Shown in pieces: positions 47,884-61,129 of a stretch of DNA of 64,000 nucleotides. Location: NCBI GenBank assembly GCA_944470555.2, contig OX104130.1:69507160-69571159 (forward strand). The letters are read 5' to 3'. This DNA comes from Heterobilharzia americana (Eukaryota; Platyhelminthes; Trematoda; Strigeidida; Schistosomatidae). The notes under the pieces are model-generated. The model was not told the origin of the DNA. It saw only the letters and a program-made list of their open reading frames with translations, and made no database searches. Within the stretch, counting starts at the first letter, position 1, and each line of letters opens with the position of its first letter. The translations under genes and the position numbers were made by a program.

Positions 47884-49195
47884 GTTGACTATTTAAGCAT
47901 CACTTTAAATACTGAATTCGGCGTTATTAGCGTAGATCATTCAGTTTTTTTGAGCCTACGTATGAAAGTAGGATACAGCTAACAGATTCATTGTGGAAAA
48001 TACTTCACGCTTATGTAAGTTTCATATAACATTTCATCCAGTTACTAATAATTATCTTGATATTCAACAAAGTGAATTGAGAAAGTTAATTAATAATCCT
48101 AGTGTAATGCTTTTTACTGGTTAGAAAGAAATGAAATCGACTCGAAAATAAGGTTATGAAGTCCAACCAAAACAAACTCTTTTCTATAGTCTAACATTCC
48201 TTGATTTTGATTAAAAAAGATCCATATAAGACAAAGTTAAACAACCGTGATCAAGTGTTGGATAGTGACAAGCAAAGGAATGCATGATGCGCGTTACGTC
48301 TTATTTCAGACCCGTCAGCTGAGTGTATTTGTCTTCCAGTGAGCGATGTTGTTCCTAATAATACTACATCCTGGAGCCAATCATTTTAAACCCCACAGCG
48401 TTGTACTGTAGGGTCATCGAGTAATGATAGTCACTTTTAGTGAGATGGGTATAGTTTATATTTTGTAACTTGTATAATACCTTAGCTGATTCGACCGGAT
48501 TAGTTCGTTCATATAATGTGGTAGTTCTAATGAATAAAATCTTTTTAGGAAAGTGCTATATTTTATTCTGGCTGCACTAAAATATCCCGCCTATTTATTG
48601 CATATGGTAAGATTTAGTTGATTAGTGCTCACAAACGTTTGAATCAGTCTTGTTGGCAAGTTTACTGTCTTGCGTAAAAGACACTCTTTCTTGAACAGCA
48701 CTTCATAATGTTCATGAGAAAATCTCAGCAAGTAGAAGCAATAATGCGAAACTAAGAATTGTCCAGTTAGAATAACCTTTATATTTTAAGCATCCTCAAT
48801 TTGCTACATAAAAGGTTAATGCACAGCACTTCTTAATGTACTGTAGATATATCTGTCATAGTAATATTTAGCCTTTACTAAAATGTGGTGAGAATATGGA
48901 AATCAAGTGAGCACCATGTATTCTGAGGACATCATCTCCTTAGACGTTTCAGATAGGCATTGAGGACGAGTGTTAACGAAACTGAACAAGGGTTCAAGCA
49001 AGGCTTCCTACCGATTGCCTCCAATTATCGAGCATTCATCATAAATCAACCATTAAAAGACCATACAATTTTTGGCTGATAATGGCAGAATAAGCTAATG
49101 GTAGAATTTAGTTTTGGAAATACTAATTAAGTATGATAAAATGAATGAAGGACTATAGCGAGATATTCTGATCTGTTTCTGAAAAGATGTAAAAT
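47884..49195. other. AT-rich spacer, nothing recognised
   Basis: A moderately GC-rich patch near 48,290-48,560 could be a repeat (for example an LTR fragment), but I see no terminal TG/CA structure or second copy. Confidence 0.4.
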
Positions 49196-49345
49196 ACTTG
49201 GATTTCTCAGTGGTCTGTGGGATGACCCTCCAGCGTTAGAAGCGATGGTTGCTGGATGGAGCCTCAGCTGAAACAACATCACTTAGTGGGGTAGAGATAC
49301 TTCCAGCTGATCAGTCCCAAATAAGAGAATTTCACTGCCAACCAC
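49196..49345 (+). repeat. SMalpha-like repeat with degenerate hammerhead
   Basis: The segment ccagctgatcagtcccaaat (49303-49322) resembles the hammerhead section of schistosome SMalpha repeats, where I recall ccagctgaNgagtcccaaat followed by aggacgaaa. Here the first core strand is CTGATCA, with the catalytic G8 replaced by C, and the second strand (agagaat) is destroyed. Upstream (49205-49262) ctcagtggtctgtggg and cgatggttgctgga may be the eroded pol III head. It is a relic with no cleavage expected. Confidence 0.45.
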
Positions 49346-52300
49346 CATAAAGCAATTTAGTACTAGTTATTTCACAATATTATATTTTTCAAACAACTTG
49401 TATTCAACCAGTGTGTTACGATCAAATTTTATTGTTCAGAATTAACCATATAATTTAAAAGCTACTTGTAAAATATTTTACGATTTCTATTGTTTCTCTA
49501 CCAACTCATACCTTTTGTTTGATGCAGAAAATGCCGAATTATAAAAGTTTTTCACTTGGTCTGTTTTATTTGTTAACATTTCACAAACCACTTAGTGAAC
49601 TTTCGTTGATTCAAATTCAGTTGACCGTTGTGCAACAAGCTATATACTTTCACTTCAGTATCCGAATACTGGGCAAACAAATAATACTGTAGTTGTAAGC
49701 TATGACTTTATAATTTTCTCCTTAACTGTTTCTGCATGAATTATGAATTCTTCAACGGTTTTCAACTAACTTTACATTATACTGAAGGAAGAAGTCTCAG
49801 ACAGTTATATATCTCTATTTTAGTGATCGAATATACAAACATTTTAATTTCTGAATTCAAATACCGAGATATAATGGAACTCACATTGTAAGAGTAAGTT
49901 TTTTGAAAGTGGTGATGTGAAACAAGTAATCTTGGATATTTCCTTACATAATGCAACAATGTAGTGGATTGCTTACTGTTTTCCAATTCAAATGAAATAA
50001 ATTATAACCATAAAAACATTCTGTCATAAGCCAGTTGCATGCTAAAATTTACGATTATTTTAACAAATCGTTACAGCAGAAAGGTTTAACCGAGAAAAAT
50101 GCTATGAAAACAGATTTTTCTTCAAAGACAAAGGATGTACTTTCTCTTGTGTTATTCTGTTGAAGCATAATGTCAGCAAATCAAATCAGGTGACGTTTGA
50201 AAAATATTTACACCACTATGTGATAAATATTATTGACTTGGTTTAACAAACAAATAACATTTAACATAAGTAATACAAACACATTAATTGCAGCAATGTT
50301 GACAGATTTAAAAATCTAAGTACAGATAAATATGAAATTTCGTTCAGTAAAATTATCATTGGTTTAATTTAGTAATTAAGAGGAAAAAACCTTGTTTCTC
50401 CCAATAGTAAACGGCTTGAAAAACTTAAAGTGTCACTCCATTTACTCAGTGGCATACCTCCAGATATCTATAGGGGTTAGTCCCTATTTTCCATGAACGT
50501 CTGGTGATATTTTAATTCAAATTCTGATTTCTTTTTATACCTGATTGACTTTACCGTGACTAACTGCATACTATTTTACAAATATGCCTAGCATTTGGTG
50601 CTACGTATTAGCAGTAATTGCCAAGAAATCGTACTCCAGTTAAGATTAGTGGTTATTGACACTTGTTTGCAAAGGGTATCTGCAGTCATGAATAAACTGG
50701 TATCTCTTGTCAATAGTAACAAGCATCACTAATTACCTAATTTAGAAAATAAACCAGTGACCTATTCAGGCGATGACTGACCCCTTGTAGGATTGCGTCC
50801 GTGAATTAGTACAGAGTGGGTACCAGACATAGCTGTTAAGTCCTTAGTGCTCAGTGCTGATATAAGCTCATCGATCAAGATTAAAGTATGACCTTTTAAC
50901 TGATAGACTGCAATCAGCACAAAGTGCAAAAGACTAAATACCTAAATAGGTCACCTACCGATGGCCAGTTCGCTTTCTATCTTCTATAATTACGCAACTT
51001 TTTATTCTAGAGACAACTTAACACTTGATAATAATAATTATAATATTTACTCCAGAATTCACATTTGCAAATCGTTTTTAAAGATATGGTTATCACATTT
51101 AGTGGCAAAAATTGTCGATAAAATTGTTTTCCACCTCTTCTTCATCTCAGGTAGTGATAATCCCTGGGCTAAAAGAAAGATGATTTCACATCACATGTGT
51201 TATGTTACATTTTGAATTTATGTGGTCATTCATAGGTATAATAAAGTTTTCTGCCAGAAATGAAAATCGTGATTGATGAATACATAAAAGCATCATGCAA
51301 ATAATAAGGGGAAGCAGTTCAGCAAGTTCATTCTCATTTTTAAAGGTATGTTTAAAATTCCTGTGTAAACTACATGTTTCTTAAGATTAAGTAGCTTCGA
51401 CCCCCACCTATTTATTCACTAGAAGACATACATGTTGCATATCATTAGGACAAAACGTGGTGGCAGAACAGGTATTCGCAAATTGACAAGTAGAAGCATC
51501 GTCTTTTCATAACAAAATATCAAGACTTGCATATAATTATTACATATATTGTCTACAGAAAAATAAAGCTTGAAGCCACTACTTTTATTATTGCACCTCG
51601 TTTATTTTGTGTAAGAATAACACAAGTGAAATTCACATAACGTTCATTTTTCATCACCTGTTGTCGATATTTAAGCCATTTTTGTTGAGTCTATAGATAC
51701 GGTATTACATCTACTGAAAGTGCTTCCCTGAAAAAAAATACTGTTTGTTGAACTACTTGAGGCATCTTTACATTAAGCTAACTGCAACTTATCTTGATAG
51801 AAAAATATTAGATTTTAGGCTTAGTAGGAAGCAATACAAACTTTGTAATTTACTGGTATGACATGTTAATATAAACAGAAATGAGTTTCACGGAAAATTT
51901 TATCAAAATATTTCAGTATTGAGACTATAAGATTATGTGAAAATCAGTTGAAAACGTGGTCAGTTTACCTCATGCATATGGAATTACTAAAGTAATTCCA
52001 CTACAATTCCTCAGCTTCAAATCACAAATAGAAAAGGTGCCTACTACTCACAAAAAATTATTCTAGATTGTACTATTAAACGTTGCAGCTAGGGAATATA
52101 TGTAGTTGAAGAGGATTCGTAAAATATTCTGCGAATTTCATCATTCTTGCTCTCACCGAACTGAAATGGTTGACGATTAAAAGCAACAGTTTACGGCTAG
52201 ATTATAATTCTAACGTAAATTTGTAGAATACTGTGGTGACATGTAAAACAATTAATGATTCACTTAAGTTTGATGAAATAAACAACAATTCTCAACCTAT

Positions 52301-53802
52301 TGGGAGCACTATTAACCCTAATTACTCATTTGAACCTTAACACATGCTTGTTTATAAACTATATATCTATAACCAGCGTATGACAGTACAAGATACAAGA
52401 CCGCTGTGCAATATGACCTAATATATATACATACAGATCCGTATATTATACAGATGAATAATCTGTGCACTGAATAATGAGTTAACTAATATAAAAATTA
52501 TGATATTTGAAATGAATGCTTTCACACAGGAATCAAATTTGTTATGTATAAGAAGTATTTTTAGTGAAATTTCTACTCATCATGCCACCGAAAGATGCAG
52601 TTTTATTCAGGTATATGTTGATAGGTTTAACACAAAAGTGTTCCTATTTCATGAGTTCGGTTTTCTGTTCTACACAATATCCTACCAAGTTGCCTACTGA
52701 ACTGATTAAAAATTGGAAATTCTCCTAATATTGTCGGTTTTCTACTATTTGTATCACGTAAACTTCTAACCACCTTTTTTGACAATAGTTGTGACTTAAG
52801 TAGCTGGTTAAATTTGTTTTCTGTTTACATAGTGAATTTAACAGTCTTCACTACGGTTTATGCATGTATGAGATTTTTCAATGCCATTTTTGTATAACTA
52901 CAACTGTGTTAACAAGGTGTTTTAATTGAGATTCCAGAACCTGTCCCATTGCGAATTTAGGTATATATCCACGCTTTTCAGTAAGATCTGGATCTCAAAG
53001 TTATTCTTCCATTTTACCGCTTTATTGCTCTCTTGAATGTAAACACCGTTGTTATCAAACGGAGTTCTACTACTAAAGTCCAGAGTAGACTGATAGAAAT
53101 ATTATTAGTTGAATCTATATTGGCACCGTTCACGATTAATACATACAGTAAAGGCGACTCATCTTAGTTAATGACCACAAGAAACACTGTATTAGACAAA
53201 CAAAGTAAATAGCAAGATGAAAACATTAAATGTGCAAAACCTACCGATAATTGTTTCAATGAAATTTAAACTGTTGATTCGAATATGAACAGTTTTTATC
53301 TCAAAATATAACCAGACCCTACAAAACTTATCTTTATGTGAGGTCATTTACTTTAAATTTACCATAAAAATCAAATAAATAGAGGTTTTCCAACCGTATC
53401 TTTATTCAAATATGTGCAGAGCTTTGACATGAGTTATCTCATCACAAATGGAATTTTATAGATATTTCGCACTTTAGAAAATTGATTTGAGTAACCCACA
53501 AATAATGAAGATGTAGTGGGAGAAAAATATTTAAATTCTGGATGAATTTTCAGACATTAAAATCATAAATGAATGAATGAGTGATGATTGAAGGTGAAAA
53601 ACTACGGTGCCTTAGATAGTCGAATGATAATCAGTATGATCTTCCCCCCCCTCCAGTTCAGTTACATGGGGATTAGGATGAGAAGTTCTGACTAGTCAGC
53701 CAGGGTGAATACGATCAAGCGGTAGTAACACGTCAGGAATTCACACGATAGTCGGGTAAAATCCTTGGTGACTGAAGTGGAATAAAAATCTGGTGAATAA
53801 TC
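49346..53802. other. Long AT-rich stretch without recognisable genes
   Basis: The open frames 49777-49986, 50961-51215 and 52500-52700 are short and motif-free. A less AT-rich patch near 50,740-50,960 may be an old repeat. Positions 53,640-53,800 could be the leader of the SINE that follows. Confidence 0.4.
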
Positions 53803-53880
53803 GAACCTCGTACCTCATTTGGTAAAGCATCGGGCTGGAAACCTGGTGGTCGCTGGTTCAAATCCGGCCGCGGTCTAAAT
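53803..53880 (+). repeat. tRNA-derived SINE head or tRNA pseudogene
   Basis: The B box ggttcaaatcc (53855-53865) is canonical and the A-box-like region tacctcatttggtaaagc (from 53811) is close to it. The T arm gctgg/ccggc pairs over five bases. An anticodon-type hairpin tcggg-ctggaaa-cctgg has a 7-nt loop with T33, which would give a GGA anticodon. The acceptor stem pairs poorly and there is no long variable arm, so a functional serine tRNA is unlikely. The head aligns with 46655-46745. The following region to about 54,030 may be the SINE body. Confidence 0.6.
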
Positions 53881-55480
53881 TTTCTTGTCATCTTCATTCA
53901 TCACCCAGTATAAATACTAGTGTGCCAAACTACGGCTATCTCAGTCAAATGCTAATATGTGAATTTCCTGAAAGTACCCAGGTTTGCTGGCATCATAAAC
54001 GAAGGTCACCGTACGAAAATAAGCAGAAGCTTTTAAATAAAGATTACTTATATCCACTGTGAATTTGAGATATTTTGGTAATTTTCCTCTTTTGTACACA
54101 ACTTTTTAAAATATCTTCTGATTTTTCAAACCCAGCGGATAGATTAATTATTAGCTTTAGCTAATTAGAACACTGAGTCAAAATGTTTAAAAAGTTTTGC
54201 AAAATTGAAAATATTGGAATTTGTTTTTCTTGATGAATGAAAGACAGAATGTGGTTGACTTCGACTGAGTTTTTCTTTATGCATTATTAATAACCTTATT
54301 AAATTAGTGATAACTTGTAAGCTGCATAATCCAAGCTTTCTCATGAGAACTCAATTAAATCTTTCCCACCTGAATTATTCCGCTTTTTAAGTGGTTGAAA
54401 ATGATTATGAACATGTGTACTACTTAAACACAATTAATTTGCAAATTACAGGATAAAGTTTGTATCTGCACATGTGATCATATTTCTTATAGTATATCTT
54501 ATGCTGATTATTTCAGCCTTTGGTGGATGATGGAAACCAAGTTAACTTTGTTTTACGTCCTCCTTCTAATTTAAATAATGTTGAAAGAGTAAAACTAGAA
54601 CGCTGTGGTAAAGTATAATTCGATATTAGACTGTTTATTTGATACAACATAGTCACAGTACTTTTGGTTAAACGATGTTTCGATCAGAATTTATCGCCAA
54701 TATTCATGTTCATGAATATGAGCAATAAATTCGGCTCGAAGTGTCATCTGGAATTGAAAACTATATCAATATGTGCTCTATCAAATGAGGAATCTAGAAT
54801 GGAACTGTATAATTTTGATTCCTTTTTACGTGAAGCGACCACGCAATTGAACTTTCTCCATCATTTTAAAAATCTTTCTGATTCTGCCAAGGCTGACATT
54901 GACTACGAAATTCACCAGCTGATGGAACTACCAGTTAATATTTCTGGAGAAAGCTGACTCATCTACTACTTTTGAGAGAAGTTTCATACCCTGAACTTAG
55001 CTTTTAAATCATTCAAAGGTTCACAATACTCAGGTCTCACATTCAGATAAAGAATTCAAAGTCTCCTAGTTTCTGAAAGTTGACATATGATAGTGTTCTA
55101 TGCATTCGAATGGTCTACAAATGTTGTTTACCGAGTTCACTGCGAAAGAGATTTAATGATCTACCCAAGAAAGCAATCTGTACATCAATGATAAAAGATC
55201 GCCTTATCAACTCATCAGGAAATGATGAATCAAGCTCATTCATCTTCCTTCTCTTTGATAAAAAAATAATGTTTTAGCCATCACCGTTTATGAAAATTGC
55301 TGCAAATCACTAAATAACAAAATTTTACAATGATTAAAAGGAACAACTTCCTTCAGCTTTTGCCATCCCCACTTTCAATATCGTTATTAGTAGATCAAGT
55401 CTTTTGACTTCTAACAGATATAAGATCTTTCTGTATGTTTAGTTAAGTGATGAGATGTGTAACATATACTATATATATAA
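53881..55480. other. AT-rich spacer, possible SINE body at the start
   Basis: Frames at 54664-54957 and 55080-55277 have no recognisable motif, although the first has fairly protein-like composition. No host gene structure is evident. Confidence 0.4.
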
Positions 55481-55966
55481 TAAGTCATTAATGAATTTAG
55501 TTCAGCGTTGTGGTTCCCTTCGCATCCAGTGTCAAGTGGTTAGTTTACTCCCAAAAGTAACCAAGATTCAATTACACGTAGCTCTATTATTTACTTTGTG
55601 GCTAGCGGTGGATTCCAGGATGAGCATTATTCTTACTTATTACTCATCATTTGCGTATACCTAGACCCCAGTGAGTTTAGCTCTCTTCGCTTATAGAACC
55701 CTGCGCTTTTCACCACACATCAAGTAATTCGTTGAATTCTGTGCTTCCTGAAACAATCAGTGTCAGTATATGAAGTTTTAGTCTAAATCCAATTCCCTTT
55801 TCATTTTAACATGCCTTTTTCACGTGATACTACATTTAGGGTATTCTTCAGAAAACTCATAGAATTACTGATCGAATGGGATTGTGTTTATAGTTGGATT
55901 GAGATTAAACCCAAGTGACTAGTCGAGGTTTTGACGGATTATTTCTTTATTTACGAGATACAGGCG
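55481..55966. repeat. 486-bp inverted repeat, left arm
   Basis: This arm is the reverse complement of 58140-58624 with about 15 differences by eye, so roughly 97 percent identity. It ends at the inner side with ..ttacgagatacaggcg. It contains no protein motif; the open frame 55455-55664 is incidental. The family is unknown to me. It could be an inverted terminal repeat of a DNA or Penelope-like element, or two copies of a dispersed repeat. Confidence 0.9.
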
Positions 55967-56719
55967 TGAGTCTGAACTGATCTTTTGTGGACAGGGATTA
56001 AAATTCGTTGAGTCTGATTTCTGATGGAACTGTAAACGATAACATAATGGTAGTTACTTTAATTCAACTATGAATCCAGTTAACATGCCATCCCTGTAAA
56101 TGAAGTTAAGCTTGTTGGTGCAGAATTTATCAGATAGTCTAAGTAGTATTCATAGTAATATTCAGGTTAGTAAAAATATGGACAGGTATTCATTATATTA
56201 ACTCATTTTTTGTTTATATATCAGTTATACCCTTTTTATCTGGTATTGATAAATATCAAATTGAGGTAACTAACGAACATAAAAAACTGGTTGAGTTCAT
56301 TCATGATATACACAAATGAATTTTAAGCTTTATATATAATTTTTCGGAAGGTTGAAAAATGTTTAGTTTCACTGGTTGTATATAACGCAATGCGATTCTG
56401 TGACACATACATGAAATAAGCTCAGGCATCAGTTTAGGCGTAACAACATAAAAATACGTAATTCTGACAATCATGTGTAAATTTGAAAAGCATGGACGTG
56501 ATGTGCAAGTTGGTGATGAAGATTGATTGGATTGAAGATGAAATGTGTTACTGTTTACTGGACAGCTGATAGTTAAGCACGAGATTTAGTGATGGTATAT
56601 AATTAAACTACTAAAACAGACGTATGGAGCAGCTCATTAACACACAAATTTTCAAAAAGCATCACATAAACGGAATTATTTATAACTTAGTCTGGAGGTT
56701 TGTTAGGATTTACTGATTT
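55967..56719. other. Sequence inside the inverted repeat, nothing recognised
   Basis: No transposase or reverse transcriptase motif is readable in either strand. Confidence 0.4.
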
Positions 56720-57060
56720 CAGGCTAGTATTCATCATGAACCACCAACGGTTGGAGAACTACTGAAAACTAGGGAGCGCTGAACAGCTGCCTTGTTCCAG
56801 CATGAGACTTCTCTACGATTACCAGGGTTAGAATCTGAGGCCTGCAGGTTTTGCTGCTTTGCTTGGTCAGAGTTTAACGGTCTACATATTTTTTACTTAT
56901 GTCAATCAGCAATATAGTGCTACCACTATCCAGTGTCATCACTGAGTATTTATTCTGGCGCCCAAAATGATTTACCACACCGATTGTGACTTCACACCAG
57001 AATTGATGTCATTCCATGATGATACTAACTTGAAATCAATAAATCCCCATAAACCTTCAA
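56720..57060 (-). mobile_element. Hammerhead SINE (minus) with plus-strand tail
   Basis: On the minus strand this is a SINE of the 17.3 and 27.9 kb family. It runs from the leader (gtcacaatcggtgtggtaaa) through aataaatactcagtgatgac and a hammerhead-like segment (..gagaagtctcatgctggaa..) to the 3' end at 56,720. The GAAA strand has become AACAAGG and the core CUGANGA is GTAGAGA, so it is dead. At about 57,005-57,060 a plus-strand family tail follows (ttgatgtcattccatgatga..cttgaaatcaataaatcccc). It lies inside the 486-bp inverted repeat. Confidence 0.7.
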
Positions 57061-58107
57061 ACTGTATTATGGTTAATCTGTTAATTGGATGTTATTAAAA
57101 CTTACGTGTTCGTAAGCCGTACTTTACGCTCATTAGACTAAGCTCTTATTACAATACCACTTCACAAATGTTAATTTGAGGAGCATTGGGTTGAAGGGTC
57201 TACAAATAAAGGAACTGATTTCAAAGTTTGAAGTATTATTAAAAAGGAATTTCATACTCGAATCTAATGATAACACTCACTGCATATGTAAAGATAATTC
57301 AGCATAAAGTTGTAGATTGTGGTGAGCTTCAAATCAATCTTGTATTTTATTTTCACTTTAATCTGTTTTTCCATATTAAATAAAACCTTCACCTTAAGAT
57401 AGAATAAAGGTTTTAATCTGATTATATATGAAAAAAAAGTAAAATGCACTTTCGGTGTATTCTACTTTACTTTGAGTTAAAAAACTAGACTTTGACTATT
57501 CTAAATCCTACTTACATTGACCATGGGAATCAACTGAAATATCACTGGAAGATTTACTGTCTACCATTTGTTATCTGTAAACCGGAATGCATTTTTTTTC
57601 CTTCTGACCTCGATAAGGCAATAGTGATTATGATCAGTGATGGACAACTGGCTTATACACAGTCGAATGTTGATCGTCTTTCCCTAAGTAATTTTTACGC
57701 ATGTCTATCTGTTGATAACATATTGAACAGATTGAAATGAAAACATGGAAAAAGTCAAGAAAGAAAAAATAATTGTAAGATAAAGCAAAGAATTATGAAA
57801 AAAATACACTTTAGTTTTGTATAATGTGGTGTCATTTGGTCATTGCTAGACCAAATTTGTTGATGATGAGGATTTATTACTAATCTTAAAGGTTTTATTT
57901 CAACGTCTGAAATACTTATTCGGTAATCAACTTTATGAACATCAAGCTTCTGTAGAAAGTCACTCCCTACAATTAATACAGAGGAGTAATTAAAACGAAG
58001 TGATGAATCAAGTTATGTCAATCCTTCGACATGTTTACTGAAACGCAGAAAAAAGAAAAGCACATGAGCTTATGTATGACTGGTTGGACAGATTTGAAGC
58101 GCCTTCG
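57061..58107. other. Sequence inside the inverted repeat, nothing recognised
   Basis: Frames at 57264-57449 and 57492-57740 are short and show no motif. No element protein is seen. Confidence 0.4.
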
Positions 58108-58139
58108 TATATATATACATATGTATATATATATATATA
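58108..58139. repeat. TA-rich microsatellite at the inner edge of the right arm
   Basis: TA repeats interrupted by single C and G bases end exactly where the 486-bp right arm begins. Confidence 0.85.
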
Positions 58140-58624
58140 CGCCTGTATATCGTAAATAAAGAAATAATCCGTCAAAACCTCGACTAGTCACTTGGGTTTA
58201 ATCTCAATCCAACTATAAACACAATCCCATTCGATCAGTAACTCTGTGAGTTTTCTGAAGAATGCCCTAAATGCAGTATCACGTGAAAAAGGCATGTTAA
58301 AATGAAAAGGGAATTGGATTTAGACTAAAACTTCATATATTGACACTGATTGTTTCAGGAAGCACAGAATTCAACGAATTACTTGATGTGTGATGAAAAG
58401 CGCAAGGTTCTATAAGCGAAGAGAGCTAGACTCACTGGGGTCTAGGTATACGCAAATGACGAGTAATAAGTAAGAATAATGCTCATCCTGGAATCCACCG
58501 CTAGCCACAAAGTAAATAATAGAGCTACGTGTAATTGAATCTTGGTTACTTTTGGGAGTAAACTAACCACTTGACACTGAATGCGAAGGGAACCACAACG
58601 CTGAACAAAACTCATTAAGACTTA
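58140..58624. repeat. 486-bp inverted repeat, right arm
   Basis: This arm is the inverted copy of 55481-55966. It begins cgcctgtatatcgtaaataa and ends near gttgtggttcccttcg when read on the opposite strand. Similarity stops abruptly after about 58,624. See the left arm for interpretation. Confidence 0.9.
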
Positions 58625-61129
58625 CACGTCAACACATAAAAAACTACGAAACGCAGTGTTTCATTTAATAAAATGAATTGAACTATTTGAATTCTGTTTA
58701 CTCTGAAAAATTGAAATGTGATCATTTGGTTGATAATACTTCGCTTCTAGTGATTGGTTGGAGCATGACCAACCTGTCTGTTACTTGTAGAACCAAACCT
58801 TTGTTACAAGCAAACGCATGCTGTAAATAATTTTTTTTCGTAGTTGAGTTTCATCTGAACGCTTACGAAAATAACGGGATTCATCATTTGTTACAGAGAC
58901 ACGACTGGACTACTTATTTACACTATCAAAAAACAGGATTTCAACACTTCTTACTCTCGCTGTCTTTTTTATGGGCTGGAAGCAGTCCCTTAAAACTACT
59001 TAATTATCCCTCAGCTGTTACACTGGTATGTTTTATATTTTCATTATTTATAGGTGAGTGCCTGTACAATAACCTTCAGTTTCCACCCCTTGATGGTCGT
59101 TCAGTTTCTCAATAAATGGAGAGGGCGGTAATATAAGAGAAGGTGTATTGAAACTTCAAAAATATTTACAAAATACAAGGGCCTAAGTATGTTTACAATG
59201 GCCTTGACTATTTTCAGGCTTTTCTAGATTTGAGTCCTATTGATTTTTCGTCTCATTTACTCATCAAATACTTACACGCTGGTTCACGCTTTTTTTTCTT
59301 AAAAATTCTGGACAAAACGACTAGTTGAAAAAGGCTTTAGGGGTTTATGGCTAATTATAAGGATTTTGGTAATCTTATTCCACACCATAACAGTATGTAT
59401 GTTGACCACGTAGAAAATGCTGGAAGAAAATGTTTAAAGACGGAGCTTTGGCGTTGAAGAAAATATTATTTATGTAAATGAGACAGCTACAGGTAATCAT
59501 CACTATCACTGCTTTTACTTGATTTACTTACTTACATGGCAACTAACACACACAACTGATCTTAAATGTCGCCAGTCTTGATGATATTCAGTCAAATTCT
59601 TGAATAGCTAATATCTTTGTTACGAATGGTTTGCCAAAGATATCAAAACAACGCTTTAAATACTTTGAAGATGTTGAGTGCTTTATATCACAGTGTGAAG
59701 TGTCAAATTACTTGTTAAATGACATCATTCTCAAGCCTTAGTCACACTGATTTTGCATTATTGTAATAGTTATGAAATCAATTTGTACACTCTTAAAAAT
59801 ATTAGGAACACAGTGAGAATGTTAACTAAATACTTTCTTTCAAACTCTGGTACTGAAAGTAGAAACTGTAGTAATATTATAAAGGCTACGAAAATGTATG
59901 CTTTCAATTGTTTAGCCGTTGATCTGTACTTAGAATTAACTTAAAATATACATATAATTAGAATTTATTCAAAATTGCAAGTCAGTCCAAAAATTAGCAA
60001 TGTTGTTCTTGCTATAGGGTGGTACAGAACATCACTTTATATATCACTATGATCGTTTTACACACTTTACTAATAGCATTAACTGATAAAGTTCATCTCT
60101 TTTCTGAACAGGTTATTTGTAGATATTTTGCTGCAAAGCCAAATTGTTCATTTTCGTTATTTTTGAAAAACTGCAGAATTAGGTGAGGGTTTTAGGTGTT
60201 ATTTCGTTTTGTAAACAAATAATTTCAGTCGTAAGTCATAAGTATGGCGAATGAGATGATAGGAAAATTATCCGATTAGATTAACTCTCTTTAATATGCT
60301 TGGCATTTTTTTCCTCTAATTATTGAAATTTGATTACTTCTGATGTATTTACGAAATTCAGAAATGAACTCATAGGGTTGTTAAATAATTCTCAGTTTTA
60401 GGACATAACATTCACAGATATTATGTAAGTACCAGTTATTCAATCTTTACTCAGTATTCAGAAGTTCATTTTAATGAATTCTTTATTCATTTGCATTATT
60501 CACTAACTACACCACCTTGTCTTTCGATTTATGAATAGTAAAATCATAAATTAGATATTATATTCTAAACCTATTACAATCAAAGTCATATCCAAAACGT
60601 TGTTCGTTTTCATGCCAGATTTCTTTGTAGGTAATTCAGCTACCCAAATAAACCGTAACCAAGAGGCACCATTAACTACAATATTAAAATTGTTAACTAT
60701 TTTACTTAATCCTCTTTTCTAGGTGCATGGGCCTGAAACATAAGGGGTATTTCAAGGTGATCCCAGATTCGCTTATTCAACTAGTCAGGATAACAAATTA
60801 AGTATTTCAAAAAGCTGATTATATTTAACTTATCACATCAAATAAGCCGCAGACATGTTGAATAAGCTACAGAAGATATATCATCTATCACATCTCTTAG
60901 CCGTTTGTAAACAAATATCTGCTTACGTAATCCATAAGGTTTTTCTTGTTCCATATTGGCATCATGCAGTGCCAATAACCCGTGTTTGGAATTTCTTTAC
61001 GCTAACGAATGCTAGTTAGCATAAAGTTTTCCGCTTTTTTAATTACTATCCATTAACACTGACGCACTATTTAGACAACAGTAACATACAATTGTAAATG
61101 TAGAGATAGAATTTTTTATAACACATATA
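58625..61129. other. AT-rich stretch without recognisable genes
   Basis: The frames 58888-59115 and 59753-59944 lack motifs. No RNA gene or named repeat is seen. Confidence 0.4.

Noticed and set aside
53803..53880. Functional serine tRNA gene (GGA anticodon)
   Set aside because: The acceptor stem does not pair and the long variable arm of serine tRNAs is absent.
58248..58310. Hammerhead motif in the 486-bp repeat arm (ctgaaga followed by gaaaa)
   Set aside because: No pairable stem II or stem I and no cleavage-site layout; only the core strings occur.
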